From the NCBI GenBank assembly GCA_964030475.1, contig CAXIPT010000003.1, positions 7,268,453-7,332,452 on the forward strand: a DNA stretch of 64,000 nt, given 5' to 3'. Positions within the stretch are counted from its first letter, which is position 1; the number at the start of each line of letters is the position of its first letter. Source of the stretch: Tethya wilhelma. Taxonomy: Eukaryota > Porifera > Demospongiae > Tethyida > Tethyidae. This document shows positions 1 to 11,696 of this stretch, one piece after another. The notes below the pieces were generated by a model. The model was not told the origin of the DNA. It worked only from the letters and a program-made list of their open reading frames with translations, and did not search any database. A program made the translations under genes and the position numbers.

Positions 1-42
1 AGGGAGGTTGATTGCTTGCTTGCTTGATTATAGTATCCTTAC

Positions 43-2346
43 CTTCACAAAACGGCTTACTCCCAGACCAAATTTGGTCTTCCAAGCATGTCCTATTGTC
101 ACTGCCACCAATTCTATATCCAAGGTTGCAAGAATATACTGCTACAAACATATCTTTACCACTTTCTTCATCACTTGTAGAGGATATCTGTACAGCACCA
201 TTGGCAGGAGGCAACAGTGGACCACACCCTACATCACATTAAAAGTTTTATATTAAGAGTCCTGCATATGCTGCAGCTGCACACATATACCTGTATCACA
301 TGTTGGAGCACTCCCCGTCCAGTTCCCACTAGCCTGACATGTTCTGGTGTCTTCTCCACTGAGCTTATACTCACTCTCACAAGTGTAGATGGCTACTATG
401 GTCTTGACGTCAAGAGGGGAAGGAAACATCTGTACAAAGCCATTGATGGGAAACTCCAGAGGACCACAGGCTGTGATGGGAACATATAGTGTGTAAACAT
501 GTCAACTTAGCAAATTACAGTCCATAGACAGCTTTAATTAGAACTACACTTGCTGCACTAGTAAAGCCTTCAATTTGAAGAGGGTGGCCTGGTGGCTTAG
601 TCAACAATGACATGGGTAGCTAGGTGGTTTAAGTCCCAAGTGCACTAGCTGGTATTTATTTTATATTTCCCCCTTTGAGCCCTGCCTAGGTAGGAATTGA
701 TCAATAAAATAACCTTTGGAGCGGATGTAAAGCTGTCAAGCCATTGAACCATGTAAACCGAAATGGGAACTTTACTAAAACTTTTAACAAAGGACAAATT
801 AACAAGCCTTATACTGCTGGGAGTTTCAACTATACAGTGAGTCAATGAATTCACAATATATGGCACTTATAGGTTTAAACAATACCTGGTAGAATACAGT
901 CTCCATCAGGATCTTCAGGATTCTCCACGTAACCAGGCAAACACTCTCCACATCGAACACCAATTAATGTCAGTATACACCACCTATTTGGTGGACAGCC
1001 ACCATTGTACGGAGGTAGACACTTATCTATGAAATTGTAGTAAACACAACTGCATGTTACGATACTGCATGTAATAGACATGAGCACTCACTTTCACAGA
1101 GTATGTTGGTTTCATCTCTGCCATTAGTACAATCTGCAACACCATCACAAAGTGCACCAATGCTCACATTTTCATGTGAAAATGTATCACACACAAAATA
1201 GGAACCAAGACTGGGATCTGAACCTGAAAAATAATGACAAAAGTTATAAACAGAAAACAACTAACTAAGTAGACTATGTAACTTACAGATTAACTCCATG
1301 CCATATCCTTCATCCTCATGAGAACCACATATCTCAGTCCCATCACAGAGTTGTGACCAGTTAAAGCATTGAACACTTCTAGCATCAAACGCATGTGGAC
1401 AGGAGAGATTGTCAGAATATGACCTTCCAGGGCGAGGAGGATTTTGAACACCACAAGGGTCAGTTCTACTGATGTCTAGTAAGTGGTTAAGTAGCAAGCA
1501 GTCTCCTCTAGGCCACAAAGGGTCTTCCACATAACCAGGCAAACAGTTATCACACCGAACACCAGTGATGGATGTGAATGTACAGGTTCTTGTACGTGGA
1601 CACCCACCATTGTGAGGTTGCTGGCATGGATCGGCAATGCAGTCTCTTCCGGGGAAATGTAAATTCTCAACATACCCCGGCAAGCACTCACCACACAAGA
1701 CACCAGATGGACCCGATGCTTGACATGTCCTAGTGCGTGGACAGCCACCATAGTACCCTAACAAACATCTATCTATAGAACAAATGACACCACTTGGATT
1801 ACAGTGCTTGGTGCTCTTATATACGTAACTTACTCTCACAAAATGCATTGGTTTCATCAGTGCCATCAAAACAATGAGGGAAACCATCACAGAGAAATGG
1901 AAATGCAACAAAAAAATTCAGCATCTGTCCATTTTCACAGACAAATGTCGCAGTTCCTCTATCCACAAAACTATCACCTGTAATACACAATGCAATGTCA
2001 TTCATTCCATAGAGAATGTGTAGTTTCAAACAGTGAACTTACAGTTCAATGGCACACTCAGTCCAGTGACATTACCACTTCCCTCTCCAGACCCTACACC
2101 ACATATCTGCTCACTATTGCACAGCTCAGATCGTGAAAAACACAGTAAATCACTGAAGTCATCACCGCCCGAGTGTGGGCATGACAGATTATCAGAAAAC
2201 TGTCTTCCTGGAGATGGGGGGACCTGGGTGGCACAAGGATCCCTTGTGCCTATCTCAGAGGGCTGTGCCAGACACTGATAGAACAGTACTAGGTGGCAGC
2301 ACAAAGCAATTAGCTTTGAACAACTGCTGATCAAACTAAATGACAT
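43..2346 (-). CDS. Secreted LDLa/EGF/sushi multidomain protein (spliced, 3' end outside window)
   Basis: Seven exons read on the minus strand: about 2043-2346, 1834-1977, 1287-1772, 1092-1223, 886-1026, 291-470 and 43-228. The first starts at ATG 2346 and encodes a signal peptide (hydrophobic stretch to about residue 27). It is followed by a Cys-rich LDLa-like module with the phrase FSDNLSCPH, an LDLa domain (CDGFPHCFDGTDE), two EGF-like repeats (each NGGCP/YGGCP ... CLPGYVE), a second Cys-rich module (YSDNLSCPH, LCDGTEICG), a second LDLa (LCDGVADCTNGRDE), another EGF-like repeat and two sushi/CCP domains (YTC...RTCQASGNWTGSAPTC; YSC...RTC...WSGSKPFC). Every splice junction I could place is phase 1, so the EGF part and the sushi part fit one transcript. 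This suggests an extracellular adhesion or receptor ectodomain. The ligand and any membrane anchor are not visible. Joining the sushi exons to the rest is inferred from phase and proximity. Confidence 0.75.
578..745 (+). repeat. Diverged tRNA-derived SINE relic
   Basis: Lies in the intron between the last EGF exon and the first sushi exon. Its head (ggtggcctggtggcttagtc) and its 3' part (agccctgcctagg, gcggatgtaaagc) match the better preserved SINE at 54603-54901. The B-box-like motif ggtttaagtcc is at 626-636. No clear A tail remains. Confidence 0.55.
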
Positions 2347-2998
2347 ATTGAGGAAGACTATATACTCTAGGACAACTAGTTTTTACCAACAGTGACTCTA
2401 AGGCAGCTAGGCTCTTCACAGTAGGCCAATGTAATCTTCAACAGTATACTCCAAAGTTTAAACCAATACTTTGCAGTAAATGGTGAAGCTGGGAGTGAGT
2501 ATAGAGCCTACAACAAGACATGTGGGTGTAGAACTGACAATGTAAACGATAAGGTGGCAACTAACCAATCACTTCTCATGCGTATTATCCATTGGTATAG
2601 TGCAACCTGATCTAGGTAGTATTGCCTATAGATGTTACACTAATACACTATATATACAGTTTCTATCACCCGAAAAAATTTAATGACTGCCTGGCTCAAT
2701 ATATGGCTGGAAAGTTTCATCCACAGCGAAATAAAAATGCTTTGACACAACAGTGATACGAAACTCTCTGCCAATAATTTGCCAATCCTCTTTCCCACTA
2801 TACACTCACACTTCCATTGCCAAATGCAAACAAAAAGTGTCATTACAATTGACTACCAGTTAATTAACCATTGATATAAAAATGTGTTGCAAAATTAAGA
2901 AATTTAATAGAAGTTAACAAAGCAATAATAATAATAAATAATAATAATAATAGAAGTAAAAACCTGTTATTCCATGGACAATAAGGTGGGTTAGTCAA
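2347..2998. other. Intergenic region between two minus-strand genes
   Basis: No coding potential seen. It holds an impure ATA/AAT microsatellite at about 2924-2954. It should contain the promoter of the LDLa/EGF/sushi gene (start at 2346) and the 3' UTR of the mannosidase gene (stop at 2999-3001), but I could not recognise a TATA box or polyadenylation signal with confidence. Confidence 0.5.
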
Positions 2999-4506
2999 TC
3001 ATGGTTCAGTGGACATCGTAAACACAATGGAAGCACCATGTACAATATCTGAAAAGAAAACGTTGCTCTGTAATCAACTTCTGCACCTTCATACTACAAT
3101 TACTAACCTGAATGTTCAATGAAAGGATATTGCATATCAATTGGCTTGTCATTCAATGTGACAGTCTTGACGTAGACATTGTCCACACTGTTATTCACTG
3201 CAGTTATCTTCAAAGCATTTCCTGTGACCATGACATAATGTAGTATCACATTGGTACAAAACACATGCATACTGGTTTCCAAACTTACCACTAGGCAGCT
3301 GGATCACAGCCGTGTGGACCGCAGGACTTCCCAGAAAGTATTTAGTAGTCCCAGAGAGTGGATAGAGACCCAATGCACTCCACACATACCAGGCACTCAA
3401 AGTTCCTGTACATATATACATGTATGGATGCCCACGATGTTATTCTATCTCTGAATTAAGAGTAAAATTTGATACCATAGTCATCATTTCCAGGCAAACC
3501 ATCAGGTCCTGATGTATACTTGTTGTCCATCAACCATCGAACATGCTATGTTTACAAAACCATCATCAGTGTGTACAAAACTACACCAGGTAAATTGAGC
3601 TATAAGCAACCTTTTGAGTGAGGTCGGGTCTTTTATTGTAGTTGAAAAGGTACACAGCCAACAGGTCAGGCTCATTCCCAGCCCTGCAAGGAACACACAA
3701 CATCAACTAGGTGAGGAGAAAAGTCATCCTAAGGCAGTGCATGTGAAGGGTTTGTTGCCATGGTACATATCAACAGCTATGGCAATGTCACATTTATCTT
3801 ACCAGTAGTACGGATTGGGAAGGAAATTTGATGGATGATCTCTTGATTTCATGAAGAATTTGTCCAACTCTTCAGTGAAGGACTGTGGGGATTTGAAAAG
3901 ACTAATCAATCCGGGAACATCATGAGGGACAAACCAACGCCACTCTTCAGCATCACCTGAATGAAGGGGAAAAATTAGTGATATAACTTTTATGGTGTAT
4001 TGAACTATACCTTCAGTATATCCAGTAGATTTAACTATCCACTCTTGTAGTGATGCATCCAGGGGGCAGTGAAACTTCCCAGACTTGTCTCGAGGGCACA
4101 TCAACTGCCGCTCAGCATCCCACACATTTCTATAGTTCTTTGAGCGGTGGAAGAACTCTTGAGCCACACCCGTTTTATTGAGCATCTGGGCTAATATTGC
4201 AACTACCCTGCATGGGTAAGGAGAGAGGACGTTGTTGGATAGCATACAAGGAAATCAATAACTACACCCAGCTAGTACAAAAGATATCTTCAAAACGGGA
4301 AAGTAGTTTGAAGTGATACTAGAACATCCATATGTCAGAATTTATGGAAATATTGCTAGTCATACCAATCATCGTATGAGTAGGCCAGTGTTCTACTAAC
4401 TGACTCTCCATCAGACTCCATTGGGCAATACCCCAACTGAATGTACTCCTTCAAACATGACCTTGCATCATGTGGCACACTGGTACTATTGGCCTGTATA
4501 ACGTTA

Positions 4507-4589
<83 letters not shown>

Positions 4590-7500
4590 TGTGCATAGGA
4601 GTGGATAAATGTATTGGCAATACTTGAAATATGAAAGAATGTCCACATGTTGTCTGTTCATACCTCAGCTAGCATTGCAACATAAACTTCTGTGATGTTC
4701 ACATCAGTTTGGTTCAGGGTTCCTTTCAAAATATTCTCCAAGATCACTTGGTAACCATGGTTACCAATCATACTCCCGCCAAAAACTAAATGGGAGTCCA
4801 ACACACACACACACACACACACAATAAAATTACTCTCACAATTATAATTTTAAGACTTGGATCATACTACCCTGAATGTAATTTTCCCCCCCAGATTTTT
4901 GGAAACATATATGACATTGTGTATATAGTACCATTAGCAATAGGCCATCTTGGCAATGCACCACCTTGCTCGTACATTCTGAGGAGAGATCCAACTACAG
5001 CAGAGGACACATCAGGTCTGAGCAGAGCCAGCAGAGGAGCCTGTGTACGATGGATGTCCCACAAAGAGAGATCACTGAAATAGCTACAGAGGTTTACACA
5101 ATAATCATGAGATTACACAAATATTATATGCATACAATGGTACTGTTGACAGAATATGATCGAAGATGTTTGTAGTTATTGCAACTACATTGGATGGTTC
5201 ATGATAACATATTATTGTTCACGAGCCCAAATACAAATACCATTGTATAATTATTGTACCTGTACCATTATTGTTAAAATCGTTAGTTTGATAAGAAGGT
5301 ACTGATTCAGAGGTCAAGTTAGAGTATGATACACAGTCTAAAGAAGATACAACTTTTAGTAGCAACTCTAGTTGCACTAGACATTCATCTTTTAGGAGTA
5401 TATTGCTCACAAGGGGGAAATGCCATCATCCCTATACCCGATCCTGCAGTGTGTGTATGGCGGAGGGATGCTAGAGATCTCGTGTACACTGACAGAGAGT
5501 GTACCACTCTAAATGTTTGTCCAGGCTCTCAACCTACTTATCTTATTTCTGATCGGGGGTGCATCTCCAATCAAGATATTGGTAAGTCTTGCAAACAAAA
5601 TTGTATAACTCTAGAGTACCATGGGAAATCTTAGTGATGAATCATATCAATTTCATAATTATATAGCTGGAATGTGTGGTTTCAAGCTAGTGCCATTTGG
5701 AATGAACCAACAGACAACCAATAGCATAGGAGTAGTGTTTGACAATGCAAGCATCTCAATGTGGTATACCCGGGCAACATTGCTGCTCCCTGCACAAGTG
5801 GTATACTACAATCAGACACAAGAGCAACAGTTGCACAACTGCTTCATAGTGAGCCTTGAGGTATTCCGTGGACTGGATACCTTTACAAGAATCAACCACA
5901 GAGGATTCACTCTAGGAACCAACAACACAATTCAGGTATACATGATAGCTATGTGCTAGTTTTTGCAACCTCACATGATGGCAGTATGGAATATGCACTC
6001 TTCACAGGTAGATGAAAGGCGGCTGGCCTACAATAGAACAAACTACAATGGAGAACTCTATCGTATGAATATTAGGTGTCAAAACAATGACATAGTGAGC
6101 ACAGATCATGACTGTGTCATATTCAAACTGTTGGATTCAAAGCAAACATCTATTTGGAAAGGTATACCAGTTGGAACTGCCTGAATTTTTTTGGGCGGTG
6201 CACTATACTGATAACATAAGCTCTTTATATCTCTGTAGCCAAGTTTAACTGCACAGTACCAGGAACCAATGAAAGCAAGATGGAATGCCTGCATATGGAA
6301 GGTTCCATGAACCCTACCATTGATTCAGTAACAACCCACAACATATCTGGCCCACCTAGCACTACTACAATGGGAAGTGATGGGAATAGAAACAACGGTA
6401 TAATTATGATTATTATTATAGGATGCAATGACATTAAAATATTACTGCATGTGCATGCATAAAATACAGCAACAGATACAATGATCCCAAACATTGCTAC
6501 CACAGAACAAGAAGATCAACAAGTGCTGTATCTGATCATTGGTACTGGAGGAAGTGCAGGAGTTCTAGTGATCATTGTGGTGGTGCTGTTTTGTGTGGTA
6601 TGCTTCCAATGCACCAGAGATGCCGTGAGCAATACAGTACAACTGTCAAATCTTTATCACGGCAGGCACTCTCTACACCAGATACAATTGCCTACCATAC
6701 CAGAGAGTCCAGGTATAAGAATTAGTATAAGTGTGCTTAGGACAAACTCACCAACTAGCAACTGCATTACATCTTCATCATGAACACACATACAATCACG
6801 CAATCATGCAGAGGAACAAATAACACAGAGTATAGAACCTGGAGTAACTACATTTCAGAATGAGCCAAATAGATATAACTTGAAGCCAAATCCTCTATAC
6901 AGCTATAGAAATCAAGGACAAGGTATATACTTTTAGCCTGTAAATATAGTCTGCCATTCTCAAATGTAATATTATTTTAACAGATTTACCCACGCAACAT
7001 GCAGAAAGCATTTATGCAGAGGTAATGCCATAAATATAAACAGCAGTCAATAAATTAACTAAACTAATAATTGTGTACACCTAGTGTTGTCTACAGCTGA
7101 CTGTTATGTTTTAGAGAAAGTATTAATAATTATTCAAATTGTTGTAAAAATAATTCACAGTATAAATATAAATTTGTTCAAGGTAAATACATTTGGGAAC
7201 AAGATTCCTTGAAAAACATTATCTCTACCAAAATGCACAACATATTGAGTAGCTTAGTGTTTTAAGTTGATGATTTGTGGTGCCTAACTGAGCTTATAAA
7301 CCAATCAATACCGTATAGCGGGAATTTCGGGAGGGGAAATTTTTGTATTTTTGTCTTGAATAGAAATTTGTGGGGAAATTTTCGTGGATTGTGTCTCAAC
7401 ATTAAGTGATGACCTCGAGCGTACCTTACAAATTTTGTGGGAGGAAAATTTCGCAGAATGTTGCCAAACCGCGATATTCTCAAAAATTTTCCTCCATGAA

Positions 7501-10500
7501 AATTTCCCGCTTTACAGTATCATATCAATGTTGTGTACATTTATGTCACAAACACTCTACCTGGATTTGTTCATCTGGTGTATAACATTGTCAACTCCAA
7601 GGTAGTAGCCACCAGCCTATATAGAATGTTGATGTAAATACCGTAGATGAGGAAAATTTTGCTGGTTTAATTTTCGCCACTTCAACTGATTTGATAGCCA
7701 TACATTTTAAATTTTCCCATGTTTAATTTTCACCACTCAATTTTTTTGATGGCAAAAATTTTCCCGATCTATGGTAGTTATGTTGAGTTATAACATCACA
7801 CTAACGTAAGCCTTATAAATGTATAACACTGTAAAAGTATGAGAGCAGAATGTACATTACATGGTTACCTCACTAAACTCAGTTGGAGCTGCAAAGGCAT
7901 GATACAAAGAAGTATAGAACTTTTTCAAGGAATTGCTATCTTCCATTGTAACTTGAACCTACAGAAATTGAACTAGCATGCTCATGTGTGAGACGAGGAT
8001 AAAGTGCCTACATAAATAGACTACAGACTTTAGCTGGGGACTGTATACTAATGAAAACACAAAACCAATACTTCTATAGATGAACACTATGTGTGACATG
8101 GTTACCTGTCCTAGTGCTTTGTTCCAGATGTCAGAGGATTGTCTTAGGATGGTCTCAAACTCTTCTCCGTTCCAATCATGAGCTAGATTTACCCTTGCCT
8201 GGGTTGTATGATGACAGTGAGAAACATTACAACAATTAAACTGATAATATGCTTCAACTTCCAGTAGACATGCACATACAGTGGCAATATGTATATACCT
8301 GGTCTATGCTGATCAAACTCAATGCAACCAACACTGTTACATTGCTGCTTTCAGTAGAGGAGATCTCTGAAGTAAAAAGATACAATGAATTTTACATGAC
8401 ATTTTATATATACACTGATAAATGACATGAGCAAAGAGGAAGGGACAGTACAAATGTACGGCACCAAATCATGGAGCCCAACCCTCTCTACACTTCATGG
8501 CTCCTACTATAAGAACCATGATAGATGATAGATGACACTGACCTATGAATGCTCCACACACTGGTCCAGTAGCAGTGCTGCTATCTTGATGGAGAGTAGT
8601 ATCAGCCCAGGTGCCATGACTGGATACTTGCTGGAGCACTCTTGCCACAAAGTACACTTTCACACCAACTCCATTACGACCAGTCAGTGAGCCTGTATAG
8701 TGGATAGGAGTTAACAAAAAGGTTTGCCATATACACACCATAATCATTCATACATACCATATAGCCGGTTATTTTGGCGAGAATTAAATTTGGCGAAAGA
8801 AAACTCACTTGATATTGGCGAACTTTAATTTCGGCGAATGAAACATTGAAAGGGCATTATGTCATACAGCAAAATTAGTATAGTAGCTATGCATATACAC
8901 CTTCGTTTTGCTTTTCTTTTACTAAAGTAGATTTGACAAAGCTTTTCAAGTCATAAAGCTAAGCAACAATCAACTAACTGTGTTGAAAGCCTTCTTGCAT
9001 TAATAGTAAAGCTTCTGGCAGTGTAAAAAAAAAATGGGAGGGACTAATGCACCACGATACGCCAATGCAACTAAAGCTTTTTTTTAGCCAGGCAACCATG
9101 CAAGCTTCAAAAGTGATGCTATTGCTTTATAGCCTAAGAATCCCTCCACCTACCTAGCACGTTTCAAGCTTATTTCATAAAGGACTACGGAGAAAACGTC
9201 GTTCTAAAGCCTTCTATCGGGAATGCGCTAGTGCGTATTCGAATATTCATATTCAAGCAATAAATTTTGGCGGATTTAACTTTGGTGATTTGGAGAAATT
9301 CGCCAATTTCGCAAAAATAAAATCCTCGCACAAGAAACAGGCTATACGGTATTATACCAACTTTTACCAAGGCCTTAGGCTTAGACCAACAAGCTATAAA
9401 ACAGGGTTCTCCCTACAGTCAGAGTGGTGCTGCACCACATTGGTCATGCTAAAATTACTTTGATGTGGTTAACTTTAATTGAAAGAATGCATTAAAATCA
9501 CAAGAATGCTTTGATGTTTTCTCTGGCACCACTCTGATCAAGTCATCCTGGGGAGAACCCTGTTAATAGAGAGCTAACTGGTATATGTTACCTTTTAATA
9601 GAGACCAACCAATGATCTCTGTTCCACTGGAGCCGTTGATAATAGAGACAGATGCATTTGAAATAGCATCCTATACACATGTTGTGATGACTGGTAATAC
9701 TGAAATGCAGTACATAGGAGCAACTTATAACCACCCACAGATGAACCTTTTGTATAGAGTGGCTAGGGTTAAATATCAAAAACTTCTGTTCAGAACTTCT
9801 CCTGTAAGAGTACCTATGCATGCCTGTATTCACTCCTGTAACAGTCAACTCAGCATGTACATTGGGGGAGTCAAGCAGCACAGAGTAATATCCTGTTGTA
9901 AAGATTGGAGAAGGTGAAGAAGGAAATGAGTGTATATGTGTGCATGGATAGATTGTGAAGGGTTACCTGGTATTGCAACCTCATTCTTGTGAGAGAATGT
10001 TGAGCGGTAGCCATTGTTCTCTATAATTTTCTCACTGATCTTTGTTGTGGGCATCACTCCCACATGACCATAGTCAACCACACCTGCTCCCATCATGTGA
10101 GTGTGGGAGAAACATTGGATCTCATTGTCACCTGAGTGGAAAATGAAACCGTAACAAATAAACAAACAAAACAATTTGCTGCAAACTACCTTTCCTCATG
10201 TATTATAACTACCACAATCCAGATATTTAGAAACGGACCCAAGTGACAAAATTAAAACTAATTTGAATAATATTCTACCGTAATAATATCCACCAAAATG
10301 TCTCCATTGTAGTACTACATTGTCATAAGCAGTGTCTGGTGAAAGACGCACCATACCAAATGGCAACTGGGCTCCAGGTGGTGTGGAACCAACACCAAAA
10401 CCATCACCTCCTGAAGAAACACAAATTATGATGTACAGTCATACATTCAGCTAGTGCAGTCTCACTGACCTGTGCCAATGAAGAGATTTGTTGGATACTG

Positions 10501-10584
10501 TTGCTCATCAGTGATATTGGATGATGCTCCTTGGAGAGCACAGAGCCACGTACATACAACTAAACACTGACCAAGGCTAATCAT
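2999..10584 (-). CDS. Glycoside hydrolase family 92 (alpha-1,2-mannosidase-like), secreted, about 19 exons
   Basis: Starts at ATG 10584 (MISLGQCLVVCTWLCALQG, a signal peptide) and ends at TGA 2999-3001. Exons in order, approximately: 10470-10584, 10279-10410, 9967-10131, 9747-9892, 9593-9670, 8544-8693, 8303-8369, 8106-8205, 7870-7957, 4933-5077, 4666-4779, 4371-4494, 4011-4209, 3806-3958, 3613-3684, 3476-3550, 3291-3408, 3108-3222, 2999-3048. GH92 landmarks appear in the expected order: GAQLPFGMVRLSPDT, SHTHMMGAGVVDYG, SLWDIHRTQAPLLALL, LPRWPIANG, SMIGNHGYQVI, DAEEWRWFVPHD, GNEPDLLAVYLF, GLPGNDDYG, LSAWYVWSALGLYP, and a short C-terminal beta segment. The family removes mannose from N-glycans or mannans using calcium. 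About 30 residues expected between the 7870 and 4933 exons were not located, so one small exon is probably missed. The intron there holds a gene on the other strand. Confidence 0.85.
4507..4594. repeat. (GT)n microsatellite
   Basis: Nearly pure GT dinucleotide run with a few tat interruptions, inside an intron of the mannosidase gene. A separate (CA)n run is at 4801-4824. Confidence 0.95.
5326..7033 (+). CDS. Single-pass membrane protein with ITIM-like tail, nested in the GH92 intron
   Basis: Exons, approximately: 5326-5581, 5667-5936, 6009-6160, 6239-6400, 6470-6715, 6791-6921, 6983-7033. The protein begins with a signal peptide (LLVATLVALDIHLLGVYCS). A Cys- and Asn-rich ectodomain with many potential N-glycosylation sites follows, then a Thr/Ser-rich stalk, one membrane segment (VLVIIVVVLFCVVCF, about 6560-6610) and a short cytoplasmic tail. 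The tail ends HAESIYAEVMP and stops at 7031-7033. SIYAEV fits the ITIM consensus S/I/V/L-x-Y-x-x-I/V/L, and NPLYSY lies upstream. I do not recognise the ectodomain family. The gene lies wholly within the 5078-7869 intron of the opposite-strand mannosidase gene. The exon joining about 6791 is the least certain. A receptor-like role is inferred only from topology and tail. Confidence 0.6.
7310..7519. mobile_element. MITE, TACCGTATAGC family
   Basis: Ends are inverted: TACCGTATAGCGGGAA at the left and the complement of TACTGTAAAGCGGGAA at the right. It is AT-rich inside with further internal palindromy (gggaggggaaat / attttcctcc) and no coding capacity. It sits between the nested membrane gene and the next mannosidase exon. 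Confidence 0.75.
7639..7776. mobile_element. Short MITE related to the TACCGTATAGC family
   Basis: Left end TACCGTAGATGAGGAAAA is mirrored by the complement of TACCATAGATCGGGAAAA at the right. The 138 bp element has repeated aattttcgccac/aattttcaccac units inside and no gene. Confidence 0.7.
8755..9351. mobile_element. Longer MITE (about 600 bp), TACCGTATAGC family
   Basis: Begins taccatatagccgg and ends ggctatacggta, forming terminal inverted repeats. The subterminal parts also pair (ggcgagaattaaatttggcg / cgccaatttcgc). It lies in a mannosidase intron, with no transposase visible. Confidence 0.7.
9402..9563. mobile_element. MITE with CAGGGTTCTCCC terminal repeats
   Basis: Ends cagggttctccctac and gggagaaccctg are inverted. 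A second inner palindrome pairs gagtggtgc with gcaccactc. It resembles the element at 20765-21044 and lies in a mannosidase intron. Confidence 0.65.
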
Positions 10585-10840
10585 TGTGTAGCTAGCTATA
10601 GTCTTGAGAGTAGTATATAGCTACTAAAAATAAATTTCCAGGCACCTAGTCATCTGCCATGTGCAGCTAGCTCAGCTGTCTGTTGATTACATCATTACAT
10701 AAGATGTCACATGACAAATTCAGATATTAATATTCATGAGGAAACAACCCCCCCACAAAACTGGGCAGTAAAAAAACTTTAAAATAATATTTCCACTTTC
10801 AAAACATAGTCCACATGCATGTACTATGTTCATCTATCAG
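10585..10840. promoter_or_regulatory. Upstream region of the mannosidase gene, duplicated at 16870-17095
   Basis: About 250 bp between the mannosidase start (ATG 10584, minus) and the 3' end of the PIK3C2 copy. The same sequence, slightly changed, recurs upstream of the exon-1 fragment at 16799-16870. It should contain the mannosidase promoter. No specific element is identified. Confidence 0.4.
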
Positions 10841-11014
10841 GAGCAGCTCGAACCAGTCGGCCACAGTAGCACCATGAGTGAGCTGGGTTTGAAGATTGGC
10901 CAGTTCAATCACCGTTGAACACAGGCACTGCCTGCTCAGCACATTACTAGCATCCCATATAGAGAGCTGCAACCGACGGTGGTTGAGTGAGGATTGCGTC
11001 AAGGCATAGCTGAA

Positions 11015-11034
11015 CTGTGTGTGTGTGTGTGTGT
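11015..11034. repeat. (GT)n microsatellite, shorter allele of the 17292-17330 repeat
   Basis: A short GT run in the copy-1 intron next to the last C2 exon. The orthologous position in the full gene carries a roughly twice longer run. Confidence 0.9.
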
Positions 11035-11519
11035 ACACGAATGCATGTGTGATAAGACTGGTATGAAATCAAACTCAAAGGCATACACAAACACACTGCA
11101 ACAGCAATGCACAAACATCACTAGGACTAACTTATGTGCAGTGCTTTTTAACTTACTGTTTCATTGTAGGTTGGATGGAGTGTTTTCTTGGCTATTTTTG
11201 TCTTCTGTTTAGTGGACTTGTCTCTGTCAGGTAGCAAGTAGAGCTTCACATAGGGGTCAGCAGTCTCAGATGACTCACAAGGAACCTGTACACATCAGCC
11301 AAGATCAACACAAACTGAAATAAAGATCTAGAGCAAGCTAATGCCTTACCAGGTCTCTCACATGTTGTACCATTACTGAAAGAATTTGTCGCTTCTTTAC
11401 GTAACTAAGTTCAACTTTGATCTTTCCAGACGATGCTTACTGTCACTAATACTGTGGTTCACCAACCTCTGTGGAAGAACAGGCACACAGTTATAAAAGA
11501 CACAGGAAGAAAAACACAT

Positions 11520-11696
11520 TACCGTATAGCACAAAATATTGGTGGGAATAAAATTTGGTGGATTGTCAAAAATTAAGGGTTTGGCAGTAGCACACACAGC
11601 TATTATGTGCATGCACAAAAATGACTGGTTCATGGATTTAATATTGGCAATCTTTACCAAAACCACCAATCTGCCAAATTTTTGTGGTATACGGTA
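11520..11696. mobile_element. MITE, TACCGTATAGC family, inside PIK3C2 copy 1
   Basis: Ends taccgtatagcac and gtggtatacggta are inverted. The 177 bp element is absent from the matching place in the full gene (about 17800), so it inserted after the duplication. Confidence 0.75.

Noticed and set aside
5219..5410. Candidate missing mannosidase exon
   Set aside because: The minus-strand peptide lacks GH92 features and overlaps the start of the nested plus-strand gene.
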